Numbered from the stretch's first letter, positions 8,702 to 16,212 are shown. The stretch: DNA of 19,177 nt from CAZMCH01 sp964564735 (GCA_964564735.1 CAZMCH010000081.1:1-19177); one strand, 5' to 3'. Translations and numbers: made by a program. Notes: a model not told the origin generated them from the letters alone.

Positions 8702-10609
8702 ATGAATGAAAAAACTCAACAAGTTCAATTAATAAATGTTCAGTCAGAGGCAGATGAGGAAATTTCCATTAATTATCTGATCTCTATTATAAAAAGAAAG
8801 ATATGGCTTATATCTGTTGTTTTTATCGTTGTAATGTCTTTATTTGTCCTTTATATTGCCACTGCAAAAAAGCAATATGATGCTACCGCATTAGTAAAAA
8901 ATCCTGATTCTGGCGCTAAGGGTTTAGCTTCCGCAATTACAGCTATGCTCCCAGTTGGTCAATCTGGTGATATATCTACACAAATAGAGTTAATTAAGAG
9001 CAGATCAACATTAAAAAAGGTGGTTGATAAACTCGATTTACAAAATAAACCAAAATATGCTAATCTTGAGCAAAATATATTGCTAAATAGATTCAGCGAT
9101 ATGATCAAAGTATCCAGAAAGGCTCAGACAAACTTAATAGAAATAAAAGCGGCAAGCGATTCTCCCGAAGAAGCAATGCTAATAGCAAATACGCTTGCTG
9201 ATGAATATATATCAATGTCTAAAGAGCAATCCCGCAAAAAATGGGAGTATCTGATTAGCCAAATGGAAAGCAAGCTAAATCAGGCAAAAGAAGAATTAGA
9301 GACATCAAGAAAACTACTTCATCAATACGAATCCAAAGAAGGGATTGATGCGTCATTTGGTTCTCTGCTTCTTGGAGGTGATATGTCTAGTGCAAAGAAT
9401 ATTCAAGAAGCCTCTCAAATTATTTCTAACCTAAAATCCAACCTTATGCAGATGGAAATTAGGCTAGAATCAATGAGAAGGGAACTTCCGGAAGCTAATC
9501 CACAAATTATAGAGCTAAAAGATCAGATAGCAAAGACAAAAGCAAAAATGAAAGAAGAAGAAAGCAAGGCTATTGAGAGATACAATAAACAGTTCGGATT
9601 ATCTGATCTGGCAGCAAGAGTTATTTTTAATCAGCAAGTTTTTACCGCATTAGTCGGGAAACATGAGGAATTAAAAGCACAGTTTATTATGCAATATGAT
9701 TCAGCAGAATTAGTTGAACCTGCGATCATCCCACCATTCCCAAGCAAGCCTAGAAAACTCGTTTTGCTAGTAATTGGCATAGGGTTTGGAGGAATATTGG
9801 GCATATCTTCTGCGTTTTTTTCATTATTTTTGGAAAAAAAGATAAATTCTGTTGATATAATAGACAAGATTTGTAATATACAGATTCTTGGTAAAATTCC
9901 AAGTATAAAGAGAACAGATGACATATCCAAAATGCTATTATCTAATAATAGTGATCAAAATTCTTGGGTTAGAGAATTATATAAAGAATCCAATAGAGCT
10001 ATAAGGACAGAAATTATCTCGCAATTAAATCCAATTTCTGATAAGCAAGGCAAAACAATTCTAATAACTAGCCCGATGCAAAATGAAGGTAAATCGTTAA
10101 TATCAGCTAATCTAGCAATATCATTTGCAGAAACTATGTCAAAAGTTTTGCTTATTGATTTAAATCAAAGGCATCCTATCCAAGCAAAAATGTTTAATGT
10201 TAATAACAAAAGAGGATTGGCAGACCTTATATTGGGAAATACAAGTCTGGAAGAAGCTATTAACTCAACTGATATTAATAATCTGTATTTAATTCTACCG
10301 GGAAATAGAAAAGATCATCTTAATTTGTCAAGTTTGTTAATTTCAGATAATATGAATAGTGTTTTAGAAGATCTTAAAAAATCATTTGATTATATTATAA
10401 TTGATTCTTCACCAATCACTTTATCGTCTGATTCGATAGCAATTGGTTTAAAATCTGACGGAATAGTTCTTGTTGTCAGATTTGGTGTAACTCAGAAATC
10501 TGCCCTATCTAAATCAGAGCAGATAATTCAAGATAATAAACTAAATATTTTTGGCATCGTCTTAAATGATACCGAACCAGATAAGAGATTTAAAAAATAT
10601 TACAAATAA
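8702..10609 (+). CDS. Wzc-like chain-length determinant / BY-kinase
   Basis: Inner-membrane polysaccharide co-polymerase fused to a bacterial tyrosine-kinase domain, 635 residues. A Wzz domain begins near residue 20 with membrane helix 34-53. A periplasmic coiled-coil segment spans about 180-310, and a second helix lies at about 353-377, preceded by the family's Pro-rich PPFPSKP. The cytoplasmic kinase has Walker A TSPMQNEGKS (456-465, Lys464), Walker A' IDLNQRHP (Asp486, Arg490) and Walker B IIIDSSP (Asp568). Two points look weakened: the second Walker A' acid is Asn488, and the usual C-terminal Tyr cluster is reduced to Tyr-Tyr-Lys at the very end. The start is 7 nt after the exporter stop with AGGA upstream; an earlier ATG at 8695 stops after four codons. 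Regulated export of the same polysaccharide is likely, with kinase activity uncertain. Confidence 0.9.
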   Translation: MNEKTQQVQLINVQSEADEEISINYLISIIKRKIWLISVVFIVVMSLFVLYIATAKKQYDATALVKNPDSGAKGLASAITAMLPVGQSGDISTQIELIKSRSTLKKVVDKLDLQNKPKYANLEQNILLNRFSDMIKVSRKAQTNLIEIKAASDSPEEAMLIANTLADEYISMSKEQSRKKWEYLISQMESKLNQAKEELETSRKLLHQYESKEGIDASFGSLLLGGDMSSAKNIQEASQIISNLKSNLMQMEIRLESMRRELPEANPQIIELKDQIAKTKAKMKEEESKAIERYNKQFGLSDLAARVIFNQQVFTALVGKHEELKAQFIMQYDSAELVEPAIIPPFPSKPRKLVLLVIGIGFGGILGISSAFFSLFLEKKINSVDIIDKICNIQILGKIPSIKRTDDISKMLLSNNSDQNSWVRELYKESNRAIRTEIISQLNPISDKQGKTILITSPMQNEGKSLISANLAISFAETMSKVLLIDLNQRHPIQAKMFNVNNKRGLADLILGNTSLEEAINSTDINNLYLILPGNRKDHLNLSSLLISDNMNSVLEDLKKSFDYIIIDSSPITLSSDSIAIGLKSDGIVLVVRFGVTQKSALSKSEQIIQDNKLNIFGIVLNDTEPDKRFKKYYK

Positions 10610-10626
10610 GGAAAGGAGATTTAACA

Positions 10627-11406
10627 ATGAGATTAGTTATTTGTTGTTTGCTTATTCTTTCAATGGTCTTTATTTATGATGCCTATGCAAAAATTGATAA
10701 AAGCAAGGTTGTTGGCATGTGGTTATTTGAAGATGGTGTTGGTGATGTTGTAAGGGATGTTTCCGGTAATGGTAACGATGGCAAACCTGCTGGTAAATTA
10801 AAGTCTGTAAATGGCAAATTCGGGAAGGCATTGGAATTTAACGGAACTGATACATGGATTGAAGTTCCGTTTAATGATAGCCTTGTGTTGGAGGAATGCA
10901 CAATAGTCGCATGGGGAAAGATTGCAAATGTAAACAAATATCAATCAATCCTTATGAGAGGGCAAGACCCGAGAAATTATTTGCTTTGCACTAATATCAA
11001 TGGTGGTGCTTTATTGGTAAGTATAACAAAAGGTGCCAAAGGTGCTTGGGCTGGTCCTGCCAGTAAAACTTCAGTAACTGATGATGAATGGCATCATTTA
11101 GCTGCTGTTATTGGTCAGAAAACAGGTCTTGTTGTTTATGTTGACGGAGTTAACGAAGGCATGCAGGCTTATGGAAAACCAAGCCTCGATGCTGATCCTG
11201 CAAATATACGCATTGGCGATGGTTCTGCTGGTGGACATTTGCTTCAGGGTGTTCTTGACGAGGTTGCATTGTTTAAAGTCCCTCTTGAGCAGGCGGATAT
11301 TCAGGATATTATGAATAACGGTCTTGAAATCGTAACTGGATTAAAGGCATCTGTTGGTCCAAAAGACAAGATCACAAATACATGGGGTAATATTAAGAAT
11401 AAATAA
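10627..11406 (+). CDS. Secreted LamG-domain protein, first of the cassette
   Basis: A 259-residue secreted protein. The signal peptide is about 1-21 (cleavage after AYA). A LamG/concanavalin-type domain covers about 28-225, with the typical opening VVGMWLFEDGVG and DVSGNGNDGK, then GKFGKALEFNGTD, the central EWHHLA strand and VYVDGV, and the closing LDEVALFKVPL. The last residues, KDKITNTWGNIKNK, match the tail found on the four genes downstream. LamG folds usually bind sugars or proteins; no catalytic residues are seen. It begins 17 nt after the kinase stop with AAAGGAG at 10612-10618, so it is almost certainly cotranscribed with the export genes. This ties a LamG protein to polysaccharide export. 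Ligand unknown. Confidence 0.9.
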   Translation: MRLVICCLLILSMVFIYDAYAKIDKSKVVGMWLFEDGVGDVVRDVSGNGNDGKPAGKLKSVNGKFGKALEFNGTDTWIEVPFNDSLVLEECTIVAWGKIANVNKYQSILMRGQDPRNYLLCTNINGGALLVSITKGAKGAWAGPASKTSVTDDEWHHLAAVIGQKTGLVVYVDGVNEGMQAYGKPSLDADPANIRIGDGSAGGHLLQGVLDEVALFKVPLEQADIQDIMNNGLEIVTGLKASVGPKDKITNTWGNIKNK

Positions 11407-11445
11407 CACAAGATTAAGAATTACAGTAAAATTGTGTGTTTTATG

Positions 11446-11474
11446 TTGACTCTGAAATTAGATTAAGCTAATAT
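11446..11474 (+). promoter_or_regulatory. Promoter for the 239-residue jelly-roll pair
   Basis: TTGACT (11446-11451) and TAATAT (11469-11474) are separated by 17 nt, in the 131-nt gap after the first LamG gene. It would give a leader of about 60 nt before the ATG at 11538. Confidence 0.45.
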
Positions 11475-11537
11475 AAATATTTGGTGAAACAAATATTAAC
11501 CTTAAAATGATGTATTAGATTAAAAGGAGACCTATTT

Positions 11538-12257
11538 ATGAAAAAGTTTGCCTTTGTTATTGTGTTGTTATTGGTTTTCTCAACATTTGCCTTTGCAAAA
11601 CAATTCTATTCAAGCAATTTTGAGAACGATACTATCGGTAATCCACCAAAAGGATGGGAACTTGGCTTCGTAGGTGCTGGAAATGCGAAAGTCATAGCAG
11701 ATCCATTGGACCCAAAGAATAAAGTTTTTGCACATACCGATCTTGCCAAAGATAAAGCAAGACACGATGTAGGTGGAAATATATGGGTTGTTGGTGATGC
11801 AAATATGACTGATTACATTGTTGAATATGACGCTTATTTCCCAGAAGATTTCTATATCGGCGTTCTTTTTAGATTTATCGATTCAAAACAATTTTATCTT
11901 CTTGATAGGAGAGCCACATCTCCAACAACATTTGATTTTTGGAAGCATAATGCTGGAGCATGGACTAATCTTGCAGCAGGAGCAAAATTTGATGCTGCTC
12001 CAAAACTATGGTATAGATTTAGGCTTGTTGTCAAAGGAGATTCTTTTGAGGCTTATGTGAAATCAGCAGCAGATAGCAAGCCTTTTGATATACCTTTGAT
12101 AACTGGCAAAGATGCAACATACAAAGCTGGCAAATTTGGTCTTTATGGGCTTATTTATATTGATAATATAGCTATCGGTGAAACTGCTAATGACTTGGTT
12201 GTAACTCCTGTTGCGCCAAAGGAGAAATTAGCGGTTACTTGGGGAGCAATAAAGTAA
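11538..12257 (+). CDS. Secreted jelly-roll (DUF1080/LamG-like) protein, copy 1
   Basis: A 239-residue secreted protein with a signal peptide at 1-20 (cleavage after FAFA). The mature part looks like a concanavalin-fold domain of the DUF1080 / 3-keto-disaccharide hydrolase type, shown by the strands FYIGVLFRF, QFYLLDRR, WYRFRLVVKGDSFEAYV and KFGLYGLIYIDNIAIGE. That assignment is by pattern; no active-site residues are identifiable and a binding role is equally possible. The C-terminal tail is EKLAVTWGAIK. It is one of a tandem pair with the next gene, equal in length and identical at well over half of positions by eye. AAAAGGAG lies 8 nt before the start. Its own promoter is likely at 11446-11474. 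Confidence 0.85.
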   Translation: MKKFAFVIVLLLVFSTFAFAKQFYSSNFENDTIGNPPKGWELGFVGAGNAKVIADPLDPKNKVFAHTDLAKDKARHDVGGNIWVVGDANMTDYIVEYDAYFPEDFYIGVLFRFIDSKQFYLLDRRATSPTTFDFWKHNAGAWTNLAAGAKFDAAPKLWYRFRLVVKGDSFEAYVKSAADSKPFDIPLITGKDATYKAGKFGLYGLIYIDNIAIGETANDLVVTPVAPKEKLAVTWGAIK

Positions 12258-12261
12258 AACA

Positions 12262-12308
12262 ATTATGGATTAGAAGATTATTTTTAACTATATCTTCTAA
12301 TCCATAAT
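12262..12308. repeat. Perfect 17-bp inverted repeat between the paired genes
   Basis: The arms at 12262-12278 and 12292-12308 are exact reverse complements around a 13-nt loop. They begin 4 nt after the stop of copy 1. No T-run follows on the plus strand, so a classic terminator is unlikely. A 3' stem-loop protecting the upstream message, or a partial terminator, are the main options. Confidence 0.7.
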
Positions 12309-12339
12309 ACAATAAATTACGTCTAAAAGGGTGATAAAC

Positions 12340-13059
12340 ATGAAAAAATGCTTAATAGCAATTACTATATTAATACTAATTACTCCACTTGCTTTTGGAA
12401 AGCAGTTCTATGCAAGCGACTTTGAAAGGGATACAATAGGCAAATTCCCACAAGGTTGGGACCTTGGATTCAAAGGAAAAGGCAATCCACAGGTCATAGC
12501 AGACCCTCTTAATAAGAATAACAAAGTTTTTGCTCATACCGATCTCGGACAAGATCAGGCGCGCCATGATGTCGGTGGAAATATAGCAGTCGTTGGTGAT
12601 GCAAACATGAAGGACTACATAGTTGATTATGATATTTACTTTCCAACAGATTTCTATATGGGTGTGCTTTTTAGATTTACGGGTGAAAATGAATTTTATC
12701 TTTTAGATAGAAGGCAAGGCTCAACGTTTGATTTTTGGAAAAGGGCTGGTGGAAACTGGAATAACTTTAAGTCCGGTGTCCCATATCCTGCAACTCCAGA
12801 AAAATGGTTTAGTTTTAGGCTTGTGATTAAAGGCGACAAGTTTGAGGCTTATGCCAAAGAAAAGGGTGATAAAACTCCATTTGCACAAATGAAACCTCTT
12901 ATGGATGGAACAGACGCAACGTATAAAACGGGCAAATTTGGTCTTTACGGTTTGGTCTATGTTGATAATGTAATAATTGGCGAAACAGAAAACGATATGT
13001 TTATCTCTGTCGAATCCATTGGTAAACTTACATCAACATGGGGCGAGATAAAAAGGTAA
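12340..13059 (+). CDS. Secreted jelly-roll (DUF1080/LamG-like) protein, copy 2
   Basis: Paralogue of the preceding gene, also 239 residues. The signal peptide is about 1-20 (cleavage after AFG) and is followed by KQFYASDFERDTIG, very close to copy 1. The two copies keep the same strand pattern (ARHDVGGNI, VVGDANM, GVLFRF, EFYLLDRR, TFDFWK, GKFGLYGL). They differ most in the loops around residues 127-160 and near the C-terminus. The tail is GKLTSTWGEIKR. An upstream GTG at 12331 is in frame, but the AAAAGGGTGAT ribosome site overlaps it and points to the ATG at 12340, which also gives the cleaner signal peptide. No separate promoter is evident, so it is probably read through from copy 1. Function is unknown beyond a secreted concanavalin-like fold. 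Confidence 0.85.
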   Translation: MKKCLIAITILILITPLAFGKQFYASDFERDTIGKFPQGWDLGFKGKGNPQVIADPLNKNNKVFAHTDLGQDQARHDVGGNIAVVGDANMKDYIVDYDIYFPTDFYMGVLFRFTGENEFYLLDRRQGSTFDFWKRAGGNWNNFKSGVPYPATPEKWFSFRLVIKGDKFEAYAKEKGDKTPFAQMKPLMDGTDATYKTGKFGLYGLVYVDNVIIGETENDMFISVESIGKLTSTWGEIKR

Positions 13060-13089
13060 AATGATAATGCCTTAAAATTCAATAAAAAT

Positions 13090-13100
13090 GGGGAGGTGAT
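13090..13100 (+). promoter_or_regulatory. Start-less Shine-Dalgarno (STAB-SD-like), site A
   Basis: GGGGAGGTGAT is a near-perfect complement of the 16S rRNA 3' tail, yet no ATG, GTG or TTG follows at a usable distance. The real gene starts at 13204, 104 nt later, with its own AAAAGGAG. Similar elements precede two other LamG genes. Confidence 0.5.
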
Positions 13101-13203
13101 AGCGACAAGCAAACATCAGTTTATCATCAATTTATATGGGTAAATCAACTTATTTTGATTTTTGCCATATTTTTCGGATTCTATATTTAAAAGGAGTTTT
13201 CTA

Positions 13204-13965
13204 ATGCAAAAAAAGATTGTAACTGCCATAATTATATTGACTTTATGTCTAGGTTCTTATGCTATGGCAGCAAAAGTTGATGGTTTGGTTCTATATTTTT
13301 CTTTTGATGAGGGAGCGGGTGGAACTGTTAATGATACATCTGGCAATAACAACAATGGGAAAATCATAAAAGGCACAAAGTGGGTCGCAGGTAAATTTGG
13401 CAAAGGTTTGGAGTTTGGTGGTGCTGATTCTGTTGAGGTTGTGAATTCCAAAAGCCTTGAATTTATTGATGAAATCTCACTTATGCTATGGATCAAACCA
13501 GCTCTTGATGGAACGGAATGGCAAGGGCTTATAACAAAAGGTCCTGATGGTGGAGAAAGTTTTGAATTTCTACTAAACAAAGCTGGACATTTCCATACAG
13601 GTTGGAAGTTTGCTGGTGGTCGTATTTGTCCAAATAGAGGTGCTGGTGGTGCTGTTGCAAAAGGTGAATGGCAACATGCTGCGATAACATATAAGCCGGG
13701 TGAATGGCTTTGTTATCTCAATGGTGAAGTTCTTGACAAGCAAGTAGCAAATGATAAGCTAGTAAATCTTGAAGACCCTCTAATACTTGGTGACGAAAAG
13801 GGTATGAGCAGATTTTATACCGGCATTATGGACGAAGTTGCTATATTTAACAAAGCACTTACAGAAAAAGAAGTCAAGATGTATATGGATACAAGCATGG
13901 CAAAGTTTCTTGCAGTAGAATCGAAAGGCAAGCTAGCAACGACTTGGGCATCTGTTAAATACTAA
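13204..13965 (+). CDS. Secreted LamG-domain protein
   Basis: A 253-residue secreted protein. The signal peptide is about 1-22 (cleavage after AMA), with a LamG/concanavalin domain over about 27-230. Family marks are LVLYFSFDEGAGG and NDTSGNNNNGK at the start, GKFGKGLEFGGADS, SLMLWIKP, EWQHAAITYKPG and YLNGEVL in the middle, and MDEVAIFNKAL at the end. The tail is GKLATTWASVKY. The start was placed at the ATG preceded by AAAAGGAG (13189-13196); an in-frame upstream start at 13162 would add 14 residues, has no ribosome site and spoils the signal peptide. A start-less Shine-Dalgarno sits 104 nt upstream. A hairpin follows the gene at 13979-14012. Likely a surface or matrix lectin; ligand unknown. 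Confidence 0.88.
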   Translation: MQKKIVTAIIILTLCLGSYAMAAKVDGLVLYFSFDEGAGGTVNDTSGNNNNGKIIKGTKWVAGKFGKGLEFGGADSVEVVNSKSLEFIDEISLMLWIKPALDGTEWQGLITKGPDGGESFEFLLNKAGHFHTGWKFAGGRICPNRGAGGAVAKGEWQHAAITYKPGEWLCYLNGEVLDKQVANDKLVNLEDPLILGDEKGMSRFYTGIMDEVAIFNKALTEKEVKMYMDTSMAKFLAVESKGKLATTWASVKY

Positions 13966-13978
13966 TATCTATTCCTAA

Positions 13979-14012
13979 TAGTAAGGACGGGTTTACAAAT
14001 CTGTCCTTACTA
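13979..14012 (+). terminator. Hairpin after the LamG gene, probable terminator
   Basis: TAGTAAGGAC (13979-13988) pairs perfectly with GTCCTTACTA (14003-14012), and G-U/G-C pairs extend the stem inward. The downstream T content is weak (CTTGTCAAATTAATTT), so termination may be partial. Confidence 0.5.
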
Positions 14013-14124
14013 CTTGTCAAATTAATTTGGTCAACTGATAGATAAGCATTAGAGAAAACTCCGTAAAGATTTTTTTAGATATAAGTTTCGCTATAAAATG
14101 GGATATAATAAATTTTGGGGTGTT

Positions 14125-14133
14125 AAGGAGGTG
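14125..14133 (+). promoter_or_regulatory. Start-less Shine-Dalgarno (STAB-SD-like), site B
   Basis: AAGGAGGTG is a perfect anti-16S match followed by TCTAAATAAAG, with no start codon. It lies 84 nt before the true ATG at 14217. A perfect TATAAT at 14104-14109 would place the mRNA 5' end close to it, although no clear -35 box is visible. Confidence 0.5.
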
Positions 14134-14216
14134 TCTAAATAAAGATAGAATAGATTTATTATTTTATAAGAATAGCTGACATATAGAACCGATCAAATAA
14201 GAAAGGAAGTGTCAAA

Positions 14217-14987
14217 ATGAAAAAAGTTTTTCTAATATTATTGACTAACTCTATTATGACAATGTTTTTAATATCAACTGCAAGTGCGGCAAATCTTGAT
14301 CTTAAAAGATTACTGCTCTTTTATCCCTGTGATGAAGGTGGTGGCGAAGTTCTAAAAGACGCTTCTGGTCGAGGTTTCGACGCTGCATTGCCAAAAGCAA
14401 AATGGGAAGCAGGCGTTTTTGATAAAGCAATTCGCTTGCAGAAAACTAATAGCGAGGTTAAAGGCGATATAATTAGCTCAGTAGGAAAAACCGGTGAAAT
14501 ATCTATGATGTGTTGGGTTAATATGACAGTTCATACTACCTATAATGGACTCATTTCGATTGAAGCACCAGAGGCTGGTTGTTGTGAGTTCCGCCTTATG
14601 ATTGATCCAACAAAAAATCCTTTCTGGGATGCAGGAAGACACGCTGATAAAAAATTGGGGAATTTTGCCTTTGAACTAAAAAAATGGTATCATTATGCTA
14701 TGGCTGCCAATGGAGAAGTAACAAAGATATATGTTGATGGCAAATTTATTGGTGAACAAGTTGAAAGCTTTAAACTTCCTACATTTAAAGAAGTTACCAT
14801 TTATGTTGGAACAGGTGAAGCTCCTGGGACATGGACAGTAGAAGACCTTGCAATGGATGAAATAATGATTTGGGACAAAGCTCTTGATGAAAAAGAGATG
14901 AAAATGGTAATGGAGGGTTCAAAGGTTTTCATGGCTGTTAATACCAGCGGAAAGCTTGCTACAACATGGGCTGGTTTGAAAAAGTAA
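14217..14987 (+). CDS. Secreted LamG-like protein, divergent member
   Basis: A 256-residue secreted protein with a signal peptide at about 1-24 (cleavage after ASA). The fold looks LamG-like: LLLFYPCDEGGGEV and KDASGRGFDA at the start, GVFDKAIRL, then KKWYHYAMAANG and IYVDGKFIGEQ, closing with MDEIMIWDKALDEKEM. The central part is less canonical than in its neighbours and carries a Cys-Cys pair (GCCEFRL). The tail is GKLATTWAGLKK. The ribosome site is AAAGGAAG, and a stronger start-less AAGGAGGTG lies 84 nt upstream. It is the last gene of the secreted cassette and is followed by a stem-loop at 15019-15045. Role inferred as extracellular binding; no catalytic residues recognised. Confidence 0.85.
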   Translation: MKKVFLILLTNSIMTMFLISTASAANLDLKRLLLFYPCDEGGGEVLKDASGRGFDAALPKAKWEAGVFDKAIRLQKTNSEVKGDIISSVGKTGEISMMCWVNMTVHTTYNGLISIEAPEAGCCEFRLMIDPTKNPFWDAGRHADKKLGNFAFELKKWYHYAMAANGEVTKIYVDGKFIGEQVESFKLPTFKEVTIYVGTGEAPGTWTVEDLAMDEIMIWDKALDEKEMKMVMEGSKVFMAVNTSGKLATTWAGLKK

Positions 14988-15018
14988 TTTGCAATATACG
15001 ATTTTTGGCATGAAAAAA

Positions 15019-15045
15019 ATAGGGGCGTATTTTATATGCCCCTAT
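15019..15045. terminator. Stem-loop between the LamG gene and the oxidoreductase
   Basis: ATAGGGGCGTAT (15019-15030) pairs with ATATGCCCCTAT (15034-15045) around a 3-nt loop, with one G-U pair. An A-run precedes the left arm, so read on the minus strand the hairpin is followed by a U-run, as in an intrinsic terminator. On the plus strand the T-tract is weak. Confidence 0.5.
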
Positions 15046-15079
15046 ATCTATTTAAACTATCAAAAAATGGAGGAAACTT

Positions 15080-16135
15080 ATGGCATCAGAAAAAGTGCGT
15101 CTTTGTGTTGTTGGAATGGGTATCGGCAGACCAAACGGTCAGGCAGTCTCACGAAATCCTCGTGGAGAAGTTACCGCACTTTGTGATATAGCAGAAGATC
15201 GCATGAAAGATTTTGCAAACTCCCTGCCTAATAAAGACAGCATAAAGTTTTATACTGATTATAAGAAAATGTGCAAAGACAAAGAGATTGACGCTGTGTT
15301 TGTCGGCACCCCAAACCAATGGCATGTTCCAATCGCCTTAGAAGCAGTTAAAAATGGCAAACACGTAATGGTTACAAAGCCTTTGGCTGATTCTGAAAAA
15401 TCCGCAAAGAAGCTAGTCGAATCTGCAGAGTCCGCAGGTGTTGTAAATATGATGTCACTGTCAACACGCTTTGATAAAAGCTGTATTTACTTAGGTAATA
15501 TGGCAAGAGATGGTCAGTTTGGTGAAATCTATTATGCACGTGCAAGAAGCGTCAGGCGAAGTGGTATTCCCGCATGGAATCTCGGATTTATTCAGAAAGG
15601 TGGAGGCGCATTTCGTGATATGGGCGTTCATGTTCTTGATGCTATATGGTGGATCATGGGTCTGCCAAAACCAATCAGTGCTTTAGGTGCCGCTGGTGCA
15701 AAGTTTGGTCCTAGGGGGCTTGGATATTGGGATTATGAGCAGAAGCCAAAAGAAATTTATGAGCAATATGCTGCGGATGATTACGCTGGCGGATTCATAA
15801 AATTTGAAAATGGAATAGGTCTTCAGGTAGAGAGTTTTTGGGCATCACATCAGCCAGAGGAATTTCAGCTTGAGGTTTTTGGCACCGAAGCAGGCGCAAA
15901 GCTAAGTCCATTAACAATTTATACAACAAAGCATGGCACTCCTCAAGACATCAAGGTAAATTTACCGAGAGGTACTGAAGCATGGGATAATATCGCAAAT
16001 CACTTTATTGAGTGCATACTTGATGGTAAAGAATGCCAAGCTCCGCTTAGACATGGTCTTATTGTTCAACAAATGATGGAAGCAGTCTTAAAAAGTGCTG
16101 AAACAGGCAAAGAAGTTCGCCTTGATAAGAAATAA
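15080..16135 (+). CDS. Gfo/Idh/MocA family oxidoreductase (TKP variant)
   Basis: NAD(P)-dependent oxidoreductase of the glucose-fructose/inositol dehydrogenase family, 351 residues, a normal length. The N-terminal Rossmann fold shows VVGMGIG (residues 10-16) and CDI at the end of the second strand. The family EKP motif reads TKP here (Thr99-Lys100-Pro101), keeping the catalytic Lys but losing the Glu. The C-terminal domain has GGGAFRDMGVHVLD with Asp180, His184 and Asp187 in the expected DxGxH pattern. There is no signal peptide, so it is probably cytoplasmic. The start has TGGAGG about 6 nt upstream. It follows the secreted cassette by 92 nt and converges with another oxidoreductase of the family. 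The substrate is probably a sugar or sugar acid; it cannot be fixed from sequence. Confidence 0.9.
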   Translation: MASEKVRLCVVGMGIGRPNGQAVSRNPRGEVTALCDIAEDRMKDFANSLPNKDSIKFYTDYKKMCKDKEIDAVFVGTPNQWHVPIALEAVKNGKHVMVTKPLADSEKSAKKLVESAESAGVVNMMSLSTRFDKSCIYLGNMARDGQFGEIYYARARSVRRSGIPAWNLGFIQKGGGAFRDMGVHVLDAIWWIMGLPKPISALGAAGAKFGPRGLGYWDYEQKPKEIYEQYAADDYAGGFIKFENGIGLQVESFWASHQPEEFQLEVFGTEAGAKLSPLTIYTTKHGTPQDIKVNLPRGTEAWDNIANHFIECILDGKECQAPLRHGLIVQQMMEAVLKSAETGKEVRLDKK

Positions 16136-16212
16136 CAAGGGATAATAAAAAAACGAATAGGTTTAATTTTATTGTCTAGGAAATTATATTTTTTGTATTA
16201 ATCCAAGAAGCT

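Noticed and set aside
11406..11437. ACACAA/TTGTGT pairing after the first LamG gene as a terminator
   Set aside because: Only 6 bp, AT-rich, with a 20-nt loop; too weak to call.
13060..13203. Riboswitch, such as cyclic-di-GMP type, in the leaders of the LamG genes
   Set aside because: The conserved core bases and paired stems of known classes are not found; only the start-less Shine-Dalgarno stands out.
10627..14987. Known sorting signals (LPXTG, PEP-CTERM, type 9 secretion C-terminal domain) at the protein ends
   Set aside because: There is no LPXTG or PEP motif, no terminal hydrophobic helix with basic end, and no 70-90-residue beta domain; the tail is a short polar motif.
14989..15186. 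Short plus-strand open frame overlapping the oxidoreductase start
   Set aside because: It runs through the stem-loop and then out of frame into the oxidoreductase gene; the strong ribosome site belongs to the ATG at 15080.
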